Shown in pieces: positions 1-6,014 of a DNA stretch of 8,987 nucleotides (position 1 is the stretch's first letter; the number at the start of each line of letters is the position of its first letter). The notes below the pieces were generated by a model. That model did not search any database. It was not told the origin of the DNA and worked only from the letters and a program-made list of their open reading frames with translations. Source of the DNA: JBKEAD01 sp047973165. Its GTDB lineage: Bacteria > Verrucomicrobiota > Verrucomicrobiia > Chthoniobacterales > JBKEAD01. Position numbers and translations under genes: made by a program. The stretch lies in contig JBKEBM010000232.1 of the NCBI GenBank assembly GCA_047973165.1, positions 1 through 8,987 on the forward strand, in the 5' to 3' direction.

Positions 1-43
1 ATTCGTAATTAGTAGGTCGGGGGTTCGAATCCCCCCGTCGGCT
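1..43 (+). tRNA. tRNA-Thr (anticodon CGT), 3' part only
   Basis: The window opens inside the anticodon arm of a tRNA. Read as a cloverleaf, position 1 is the last base of the 5' anticodon stem. The anticodon loop is TTCGTAA (2-8) with anticodon CGT at 4-6, which reads the threonine codon ACG. The 3' anticodon stem is TTAGT (9-13) and the variable loop AGGTC (14-18). The T stem GGGGG/CCCCC (19-23 and 31-35) encloses the classic TTCGAAT loop (24-30). The acceptor strand CGTCGGC (36-42) ends with discriminator T43. CCA is not encoded, since CTC follows, so a CCA-adding enzyme must complete the tRNA. The D arm and 5' acceptor strand lie before the window. The Thr assignment rests on the anticodon alone. 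Confidence 0.93.
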
Positions 44-57
44 CTCTTTCTCTCTTT

Positions 58-89
58 AATTGTCGGTTGCAATTTTTAGCTTTTTTTTT
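58..89 (+). terminator. possible weak terminator after the tRNA
   Basis: AATTG (58-62) can pair with CAATT (70-74) around a 7-base loop. A T-rich stretch follows, ending in a run of nine T (81-89). The stem is short and AT-only except for one G-C pair, so the case rests mainly on the T run just downstream of a tRNA. It could instead simply be the untranslated leader of the next gene. Confidence 0.28.
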
Positions 90-100
90 ACCTTCGGGCG

Positions 101-1258
101 ATGTTGGAAGATGTTTCGGTGATTTCTCAGCGACTTCAAAAAGCGTTTGAGAGAAATTTTAACGAAGGGTTTGAGTTGGGGGCGGCTTATTCGTTTTGGA
201 AAGATGGTCGGGAGGTGGCGTCGGGGTATGGCGGTTATGTCGATACAGAGCGCAGTGTCTTGTGGGATGAAGAGACCCTGGTTCTTGTCTGGTCGGCTAC
301 GAAAGGTGTAACGAGTGCGACTCTGCTGCATGCACTGGATAAAAACGGAGTTTCCACGGAGGCGAGGGTGGGGGATATATGGCCGGAGTTTGCTGCGAAT
401 GGAAAGGAGGCGATTCGTATCTCGGAGGTAATGTCGCATCGGGCAGGACTCTCGGCTTTGTCTGCGCCGGGGCTTAGAATGCTGGAAGCTGAAGTGGTGG
501 TGAACGCAATTGAGAGGCAGGCACCGCAGTTTGAGGTGGGTTTCCCTCATGCTTACAGTCCGCGTGTTTATGGCTTTATTGTGGATGAAATTCTTCGGCG
601 GATCACGGGTGAAAGACTGGGGGATTATTGGCGAAAGTATCTTGCCGATCCTGCGGAGATTGATTTTTGGATCGGGCTTCCGGAGGGGGAGCATTCACGT
701 GTGGCTCAGATGGTGGCTCCGCGGGCGCAGGCTGCAGAAAATAAAATTTCTGATGATCCGTTTTTGGAGGCGATATCGGATTCGAAGTCTTTGGCGTATG
801 CTTCTTTTATCTCGCCGGGTGGTTTGCCTGGTGCTTCGTCGATGAATACTCCGAGAGCTCGTGAGGCCTCACTGCCGTCGCTTGGCGGGATCGGCTCGGC
901 ATCTGCTTTAGCAAAATTTTACAGCCTCCTGGCAATGGGTGAGTCGGAGTATTTTAGTCATGATGTTTTAAAAAAAATGTGGACACCTTTAAGCTCCGGA
1001 CCGGACGGAACGCTGCGGCATCCCACGGCTTTTTCCTGTGGTTTTATGCTGGACCCGGTGGATGAGGGTGGGCAAAAAGTCAGAAAAATTTTTGGTAGTG
1101 GCCTGCGGGCTTTTGGGCATCCTGGGGCGGGTGGGAGCCTGGCTTTTGCTGATCCTGAGTCCGGAATTGCATTTGCTTATGTTATGAATCAAATGAGCGT
1201 AGGGGCATTACCTCGAATTCGGGCAACACGTCTCGTTGACGCAATCTTCCAGGATTGA
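101..1258 (+). CDS. serine hydrolase, class C beta-lactamase / family VIII esterase fold
   Basis: This is a 385-residue protein of the serine beta-lactamase-like superfamily (EstB-type esterases, AmpC-like and penicillin-binding-like folds). The nucleophile motif S-x-x-K is seen as S65-A-T-K68 in the context VWSATKGVTS. A second-motif tyrosine is probably Y152 (AYSPRVYGF). The third motif is HPGAGG with H340-x-G342, in place of the KTG of true class C lactamases, followed by the typical SLAFADPESGIAFAYVMNQM ending. An HRAGL segment near residue 113 is also usual for the family. There is no signal peptide or membrane segment, so it should act in the cytoplasm, probably on esters or amides; the substrate cannot be read from sequence. 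The length fits the 380-400 residue family. ATG at 101 is the likely start; no Shine-Dalgarno site precedes it, only a T-rich leader. It lies 57 bases after the tRNA and 30 bases before the ABC operon, and may form its own unit. Confidence 0.9.
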   Translation: MLEDVSVISQRLQKAFERNFNEGFELGAAYSFWKDGREVASGYGGYVDTERSVLWDEETLVLVWSATKGVTSATLLHALDKNGVSTEARVGDIWPEFAANGKEAIRISEVMSHRAGLSALSAPGLRMLEAEVVVNAIERQAPQFEVGFPHAYSPRVYGFIVDEILRRITGERLGDYWRKYLADPAEIDFWIGLPEGEHSRVAQMVAPRAQAAENKISDDPFLEAISDSKSLAYASFISPGGLPGASSMNTPRAREASLPSLGGIGSASALAKFYSLLAMGESEYFSHDVLKKMWTPLSSGPDGTLRHPTAFSCGFMLDPVDEGGQKVRKIFGSGLRAFGHPGAGGSLAFADPESGIAFAYVMNQMSVGALPRIRATRLVDAIFQD

Positions 1259-1264
1259 TACACC
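1236..1264 (+). promoter_or_regulatory. candidate sigma-70-type promoter for the ABC operon
   Basis: TTGACG (1236-1241) matches five of six bases of the -35 consensus. A 17-base spacer leads to TACACC (1259-1264), a poor -10 box supported by a TG placed one base upstream (1256-1257), as in an extended -10 element. It overlaps the hydrolase stop codon. Transcription would start near 1270, giving a leader of roughly 18 bases before the ATG at 1289. The prediction is from pattern only, and sigma-factor preferences of this lineage are not established here. Confidence 0.33.
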
Positions 1265-1288
1265 CTATTCGCGCATTTTAACTTTTTC

Positions 1289-2227
1289 ATGATTCAGGTT
1301 CACAGTTTATCCAAAAAATATGTCGGCGTGACGGCTATCGATGGAATTTCTTTCGATGTGGCCAGGGGGGATATTGTGGGTTTTCTTGGTCCTAACGGAG
1401 CGGGAAAGAGCACGACGATGCGCATTCTGGCCGGCTTTATGCCACCGAGTTCGGGGCAGGCTTTTGTGGCGGGGTTTGATGTTTTTAAAGATTCGATCCG
1501 GGCGAGGGAGCGCATTGGTTACATGCCGGAAAATGTTCCGCTTTATTCGGAGATGCGTGTGCGTGAATACCTGCGTTACCGCGCTGCGCTTAAAGGAGTT
1601 CGCGGGCGCAAAATTCGTGAGCGGGTGGGGGATGTGATCGATCTTTGCAGTTTGCAGTCAGTGGAAAAAAAACTGATTGGCAGTCTTTCGAAGGGCTATC
1701 GTCAGCGAGTGGGGCTTGCAGATGCGATGGTTCATGAGCCGGATTTACTGATTCTCGATGAGCCGACGATTGGACTGGATCCGAATCAGATTCGTCAGGT
1801 TCGTGACCTGATTCGTAATCTCGGGCGGCATCACACTATTTTGCTTTCGACTCACATTCTTTCTGAGGTGGAGATGGTTTGTCAGAAGGTGATTATTTTG
1901 AATAAGGGGCGTATTGAGGCTGTGGATACGCCGGAGAATCTGCGGCGTCACTTGCATGCAGCGGGTGATGTTCAACTTGAAATTCCCAAGGCGCAGCGGG
2001 CGGAAATCGAGCGGGTCCTGGGTGCTTTCCCGGAGGTGAAGTCGGTTCGCTCTGAGGCAATGGAGGAGTGGGTCCGACTGACTCTCGAATACGAGGGTGA
2101 GAGGGATTTGAGGCCTTTGATTTATGAGGCTTGTGTGAAAAATAATTGTTCGCTGAGGGAGCTTACGCGTCGTCGTGTTTCACTGGAACAGGTCTTTGCG
2201 GAGATAACGGAAGGAGAGCCAAAATGA
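1289..2227 (+). CDS. ABC transporter ATP-binding protein, GldA-like
   Basis: This 312-residue protein is the nucleotide-binding subunit that would power the ABC-2 permease encoded next. In order: Walker A GPNGAGKST (34-42); a Q-loop region GYMPENVPLY in which glutamate (E81) stands where most ABC ATPases have glutamine; signature LSKGY (133-137); Walker B LLILDEP (153-159) with catalytic E158; D-loop GLD (162-164); and switch histidine H189 in STHILSE. Residues from about 215 form the C-terminal extension common in the CcmA/GldA-type group, ending in the usual SLEQVFAEIT. The PEN/PEH form of the Q-loop is, from memory, typical of GldA relatives. ATG at 1289 is the start; the preceding bases are T-rich with no Shine-Dalgarno site. 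The stop overlaps the permease start by four bases (ATGA), so the two are translationally coupled. Function as an ABC ATPase is certain; the substrate is unknown. Confidence 0.95.
   Translation: MIQVHSLSKKYVGVTAIDGISFDVARGDIVGFLGPNGAGKSTTMRILAGFMPPSSGQAFVAGFDVFKDSIRARERIGYMPENVPLYSEMRVREYLRYRAALKGVRGRKIRERVGDVIDLCSLQSVEKKLIGSLSKGYRQRVGLADAMVHEPDLLILDEPTIGLDPNQIRQVRDLIRNLGRHHTILLSTHILSEVEMVCQKVIILNKGRIEAVDTPENLRRHLHAAGDVQLEIPKAQRAEIERVLGAFPEVKSVRSEAMEEWVRLTLEYEGERDLRPLIYEACVKNNCSLRELTRRRVSLEQVFAEITEGEPK
2211..2216 (+). promoter_or_regulatory. Shine-Dalgarno site setting the permease start
   Basis: AAGGAG lies seven bases before the ATG at 2224. It supports that start over an in-frame upstream reading (from 2146), which would lie wholly inside the ATPase gene and add 26 residues unlike the family. 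Confidence 0.75.
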
Positions 2228-2979
2228 GGACTTGGTGGGTGCTTTTTAAGCGAGAAATAGCGGCATATTTTCGTTCGCCTCTGGCTTATGTTGTGATGAC
2301 ATTTTACCTGCTTTTGACGGGTTTTAATTTTCAAAGCGACATTGTTGCGATGAATCTGAGCATGAGCCGTGTTACGCTGGTCGAGGCATTTTTTAATACG
2401 ATCTATTTCTGGTTTCCTTTTGTGCTGGTTTTTCCGCTGGTTACGATGCGCCTTTTTTCGGAGGAATATAAAATGGGGACGATCGAATCCCTGATGACTG
2501 CTCCGGTGCGTGACTGGCAGATCGTGATGTCAAAATACCTGGCGGCTCTTTGTTTTTACATGATTCTCTGGTTGCCGAGCCTTTTGTATTTTGTCGTTTT
2601 TCAGTGGATCACATCCTACACGGCGGCGATTGCAGTCGGTGCCTACCTGGGTGCTTATGGGATGTTGTTTCTTATTGGGATGTTTTATACAGCTTTGGGG
2701 TGTCTTGCATCTTCGGTGACGAATAATCAGATTGTCGCGGCGATCGTGGGATTTGCAGCGGTTTGTCTCATGTTTTTTATGGGACTGCTCTCGATGCTGG
2801 TTTTGAATATCAGTCCCTTTTTGCGTGATCTTACGGGATATTTTTCCGCGATTCAGCACATGGGTGATTTTTCGCAGGGCCTGATTGATACGCGCCCGAT
2901 TGTTTTTTATCTGAGCGTTACGATTTTTACGCTTTATCTGACTTTGCAGGTTGTGCAGTTCAGGAGGTGGCGCTCATGA
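2224..2979 (+). CDS. ABC-2 type permease, GldF-like
   Basis: This 251-residue integral membrane protein is the permease partner of the upstream ATPase. It has about six hydrophobic segments, near residues 20-38, 57-76, 103-127, 136-160, 168-194 and 225-246. The N-terminus (MRTWWVLFKREIAAYFRSPL) is the amphipathic opening typical of ABC-2 permeases. The cytoplasmic stretch RLFSEEYKMGTIESLMTAPV (76-95) matches the conserved E-E-x-x-x-G-T-x-E-x-L-x-x-A-P-V element of GldF/ABC-2 permeases, thought to contact the ATPase. The length equals the usual 240-260 residues. The start at 2224 is preferred because of the AAGGAG site and the ATGA overlap with the ATPase stop; the next gene overlaps its own stop in the same way. 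A single permease gene suggests a homodimer. The transported substrate, possibly a lipid, polysaccharide or protein, cannot be told from sequence. Confidence 0.93.
   Translation: MRTWWVLFKREIAAYFRSPLAYVVMTFYLLLTGFNFQSDIVAMNLSMSRVTLVEAFFNTIYFWFPFVLVFPLVTMRLFSEEYKMGTIESLMTAPVRDWQIVMSKYLAALCFYMILWLPSLLYFVVFQWITSYTAAIAVGAYLGAYGMLFLIGMFYTALGCLASSVTNNQIVAAIVGFAAVCLMFFMGLLSMLVLNISPFLRDLTGYFSAIQHMGDFSQGLIDTRPIVFYLSVTIFTLYLTLQVVQFRRWRS
2962..2969 (+). promoter_or_regulatory. Shine-Dalgarno site setting the GldG-family start
   Basis: AGGAGGTG is a near-perfect complement of the 16S rRNA 3' end, eight bases from the end of AGGAGG to the ATG at 2976. It rules against the in-frame GTG at 2967, which lies inside the site itself. 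Confidence 0.8.
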
Positions 2980-4526
2980 GTTCGAAAAAAAATCTGCCGC
3001 AGGATGGAGCGGAGGACTCTGTTCCGAAAAAGGAAGAGGCTTATCGAATCCCACGTTTTCGGATGGGGGTGGGTTTACTGATACAGGCCGTGCTGCTTGT
3101 TGTTGTGCTGGGGCTTATTAATTATATTTCGTTTCATTATTATAAGCGCTTTGATTTTTCGCGTTCGCAGCATTTTCGTTTGGCGGTTTTGACTCAGCAG
3201 TCCATTCGTCAACTGAAGCAGCCGCTGAAGGTCATCGTTTATTTTTCTCCCACCTCGGTGAGTCCGGAATCCATGGTCGCCACAGACGTTGCAAATCTTT
3301 TAAAAGAGCTGCAGTTTGCCGGGAAAAAAAATATGGAGATCGAGTATATCGATCCGATGAGGAATCTGGAGCGTGCCCGACAACTGCAAACAGAATATAA
3401 GTTTGCAGCGGAGGATAATTTTGTTCTCCTGGTTTATGATGGGCGTTCCAAATTTGTCCCGATCAGTGAGATGGTGGATATTGATATGACGCCGGCAATG
3501 ACGGGCGGACAGCCCAGAATAATTTCTTTTAAGGGCGAACAGGCTTTTACTTCGGCTTTGATCAGTTTACTCGATCCGGAGTTTCGGAAAATTTATGTTA
3601 CGACGGGGCATGGGGAATCAAGCTTTGAAGAGAACGGGGATATGGGGGTGCTGGCTTCTTATACAAAGCGTTTGAATGCGGAAATCGTCCCGCTGAACCT
3701 GGGTGCGAATCTGAAAATTCCGGACGATGCGGCGATTATTATTATTGCCGGGGCGCGGTTTGATTTTTCACCACAGCAAATCGAGCTTCTTAAAAATTAC
3801 TGGAAGGGGGACGGGCGGATTTTGCTTTTACTTGATCCGGATTCAAAGACGCCGCGTTTGGATGCTTTTTCAGCAGAGCTTGGGGTTCTGCCATTGGACC
3901 AGCGTGTTTTGCGCACAATACCTCTTGGTTTTGCCACGGGGATTTTGCGTGATGTGGCGGGAGAGTTTTTGCCGGACAGCGATATCGCTAAGCGGCTTCG
4001 GGGAGTGAATGCGGCTTTCCCGTCACCAGTTCAGCCTCTTTTGGTAAATTCGGAAGAAACGACATCTGAGGGGTCTGTAGTGCGTCCGCTCATACGTGCG
4101 CATGAGGAATACTGGGGAGAAAGTGAGTATGTAACGGATGAGAGCAAAGGCGTGCGTTACGATGATGGCGAGGACAGCGGCTTTCCGATTATTCTGGCAG
4201 CGTCTGTTCGTCGGTCCGGAATTCAGGATCAGCGTGTGGAGGTGGATGCCGCAAAAATGATCGTTGTAGGTAACAGTCTTTTTGCCACGAATGATGGTTT
4301 GGGTGGTCCCAATGGTTCTGCTGCCAATCTGGATTTTTTAGTGAGTGGGCTGAACTGGCTGATGGACCGCAGTAAGCTCACCGGTATCGCTCCAAAGGCA
4401 CCGCGTGAATTTCTTTTTTCGCTGAGTGATCAGCAGATCAGTCAGATATCGCTTTATACGATGATTGTGATTCCGGGTGCTGCAGGATTTCTGGGGCTGC
4501 TTGTTTGGTTGAGGAGACGTCGATGA
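2976..4526 (+). CDS. GldG-family ABC transport accessory protein
   Basis: This 516-residue protein belongs to the GldG / 'ABC-type uncharacterized transport system' family. A charged cytoplasmic tail (1-29) is followed by membrane helix 1 (about 30-52). A large region of about 435 residues, predicted to be periplasmic, comes next, then membrane helix 2 (about 490-511) and a WLRRRR end that fixes the C-terminus inside. The region after helix 1 (FDFSRSQHFRLAVLTQQS, then LKVIVYFSP) is the typical start of the GldG N-domain. The family hallmark GHGE is at 211-214 (YVTTGHGESSFE), followed by hydrophobic strands DAAIIIIAGA and RILLLLDPDS. Near the end VVGNSLFATND (430-440) resembles the conserved 'VxGDSxFxxN' segment. 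In Flavobacterium GldG works with GldA and GldF, and gene order here implies the same three-part complex. ATG at 2976 overlaps the permease stop by four bases, with a strong Shine-Dalgarno site. Biochemical activity is unknown. Confidence 0.9.
   Translation: MSSKKNLPQDGAEDSVPKKEEAYRIPRFRMGVGLLIQAVLLVVVLGLINYISFHYYKRFDFSRSQHFRLAVLTQQSIRQLKQPLKVIVYFSPTSVSPESMVATDVANLLKELQFAGKKNMEIEYIDPMRNLERARQLQTEYKFAAEDNFVLLVYDGRSKFVPISEMVDIDMTPAMTGGQPRIISFKGEQAFTSALISLLDPEFRKIYVTTGHGESSFEENGDMGVLASYTKRLNAEIVPLNLGANLKIPDDAAIIIIAGARFDFSPQQIELLKNYWKGDGRILLLLDPDSKTPRLDAFSAELGVLPLDQRVLRTIPLGFATGILRDVAGEFLPDSDIAKRLRGVNAAFPSPVQPLLVNSEETTSEGSVVRPLIRAHEEYWGESEYVTDESKGVRYDDGEDSGFPIILAASVRRSGIQDQRVEVDAAKMIVVGNSLFATNDGLGGPNGSAANLDFLVSGLNWLMDRSKLTGIAPKAPREFLFSLSDQQISQISLYTMIVIPGAAGFLGLLVWLRRRR
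4511..4516 (+). promoter_or_regulatory. Shine-Dalgarno site setting the DUF4340 start
   Basis: GAGGAG lies six bases before the ATG at 4523. It favours this ATG over the in-frame TTG at 4505, which precedes the site and would add six residues ahead of the N-terminal membrane anchor. Confidence 0.7.
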
Positions 4527-5992
4527 ACTTGCGATACACGATCCTTCTGGCCTGTCTGGCTGCTGTGTTATTCGGCCTGCTGTTTTTTCTGAAACCTTAT
4601 ATTGGCAATACGAAGGATCGGGAACGTATGGGCGACCGCATTACAAATTTTGAAATTGAAGATGTAACGGGTATGACCATAAAGCAGGGAGACGGAGAAG
4701 TTCGTTTTAAGAAAATACCTGAGGGTTGGTTGATCGAGGACGAGACAAATCCGGATCGTGCTTCGACGCAGGCAGTCGAAAAAATTCTGACTCTGGCACA
4801 AGACCTGACTTTCTTTGATGTGATTCGCGGAGCTGAGTTTGATGCTAATTTTTACAGCCGTGATTTTGGCCTTTCAAATCCCCGCCAGTTTTTGGAAATC
4901 GACTTTAAAGACCGTGAACCGCTGAAGTTACTTTTTGGTCGGGATGCACCTGAGGAGAATCATATTTTTGTGCGTCGCGGAGATTCTAAGGATACCTTTT
5001 TAGTCCGTGATGAGCTTTTGCAGGCGATAGGGTTTCCCATAGTTGCCTACCGTGACCGCCGCCTCGCCTCACTGTCAGGCATGATCGTCAACCGGATTCA
5101 GATTCAGAGTTCTGCGGGTGAAGTTATTTTGGAGCGTGATTCCGGACGTTGGAAAATAACCCGGCCGCTTAGCGCTGAAGCCGATCAAAAGCGAATTGAT
5201 GATGCACTTGAAAAATTTATTGCAGCACCAGTTCTGGAATTTGTGGGGTCGGAAGATCAGTGGTCCCAGGCGATCAATACTGGCAGCATACCGTCATCTG
5301 AAGTTCGACTGTGGAGCGAAGGTGAAGAGGAGCCGGCTGTTTTTCGTTTGCTTCCAACGGCTGAGTTGAAGGGGGTAAAAATCCCGGATTATCTTGTTTA
5401 TAGCGTGCCTCGCAAATCGGCTTTGCGTGTTCCGGGGGATGCACTTGCACTTTCCCGAATAAGCCTGAATCAACTTCGTAATCCCAGGGTTTTTAATCTT
5501 AATCCCGATGTGATAGATCGCATCGGATTTCGAATTGGTGATCAGCAGATTCGACTTCACAGGACGGAAGAGGGTTGGGACAGTATGCAGGGAAATTTGG
5601 ACCCGCAGGTGACGGAAAAAGCTGTTAAAGATTTGATTGAGGGGCTCCACGAGGCACATGTGTATCGTTTTCTGTCGTTGGACCATACGGCGGGAGAGGA
5701 TATGGGACTGAAGGACGCTGTGGCGGAGATTCGCTTTAACGCATGGCTTTCAGAAAACACTGCAGAGACGGCGGCCGGAGAATATCCGGTGAGTGATTTG
5801 CTCTTTGCTCAGGGGAAAACCGGTGCCTGGTATGTGCGTGTCGATAAACGTCCGGAAGTTTGTGAAATTTCTGAAAAAACTTTTGAACTTGTAAAGCACT
5901 TTGCTGAATCGCTTGGTTTAAAGACATCAGGAAATCAACCTTTGTCCGAATCTGAATCCGAATCATCCATAAAATCAGAGGCTAAAAAGTAG
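4523..5992 (+). CDS. DUF4340 membrane-anchored protein
   Basis: This 489-residue protein has one N-terminal membrane segment (about 5-24, YTILLACLAAVLFGLLFFL) after a short positive start. The rest should be periplasmic and anchored in the inner membrane. The body fits the DUF4340 family, which is usually encoded beside GldG-like genes. It appears to hold three copies of a unit that begins with a GW/RW strand and continues into a helix ending in a hydrophobic strand: GWLIEDETNPDRAS (69 on), RWKITRPLSAEADQ (209 on) and GWDSMQGNLDPQVT (351 on). Each is followed some 15-20 residues later by an amphipathic helix and a V/F-rich strand (FFDVI, VLEFV, VYRFL). The tail (473-489) is serine/glutamate/lysine rich and probably disordered. 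ATG at 4523 overlaps the GldG-family stop (ATGA). It is the last gene of the ABC group, 22 bases before alaS. Function is unknown; an accessory role to the ABC complex is inferred from context. Confidence 0.85.
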   Translation: MNLRYTILLACLAAVLFGLLFFLKPYIGNTKDRERMGDRITNFEIEDVTGMTIKQGDGEVRFKKIPEGWLIEDETNPDRASTQAVEKILTLAQDLTFFDVIRGAEFDANFYSRDFGLSNPRQFLEIDFKDREPLKLLFGRDAPEENHIFVRRGDSKDTFLVRDELLQAIGFPIVAYRDRRLASLSGMIVNRIQIQSSAGEVILERDSGRWKITRPLSAEADQKRIDDALEKFIAAPVLEFVGSEDQWSQAINTGSIPSSEVRLWSEGEEEPAVFRLLPTAELKGVKIPDYLVYSVPRKSALRVPGDALALSRISLNQLRNPRVFNLNPDVIDRIGFRIGDQQIRLHRTEEGWDSMQGNLDPQVTEKAVKDLIEGLHEAHVYRFLSLDHTAGEDMGLKDAVAEIRFNAWLSENTAETAAGEYPVSDLLFAQGKTGAWYVRVDKRPEVCEISEKTFELVKHFAESLGLKTSGNQPLSESESESSIKSEAKK

Positions 5993-6014
5993 CTTGCAAT
6001 TTTTTAATTTTCTC

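Noticed and set aside
1..100. tRNA 3' end as an integration site for a mobile element
   Set aside because: No integrase gene is present and I saw no second copy of the tRNA 3' sequence elsewhere in the window.
56..694. Long open frame on the minus strand opposite the hydrolase gene (212 codons)
   Set aside because: It is basic, low in recognisable motifs and lies wholly opposite a well-supported gene; it is a by-product of that gene's codon use.
1289..4526. Evidence for gliding motility in the organism
   Set aside because: Only GldA/F/G-like ABC parts are present; relatives are widespread in non-gliders and no gliding-specific gene is in the window.
5294..5686. Minus-strand open frame of 130 codons opposite the DUF4340 gene
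   Set aside because: No recognisable motif or ribosome-binding site; the plus-strand gene explains the DNA.
5941..5990. Repeated TCTGAATCCGAATC-like stretch as a DNA repeat
   Set aside because: It encodes a short Ser-Glu low-complexity tail of the DUF4340 protein; it is too short and imperfect to be a separate element.
5994..6014. TTG at 5994 as the alaS start
   Set aside because: It adds seven unconserved residues (MQFFNFL); the ATG at 6015 gives the standard AlaRS N-terminus.
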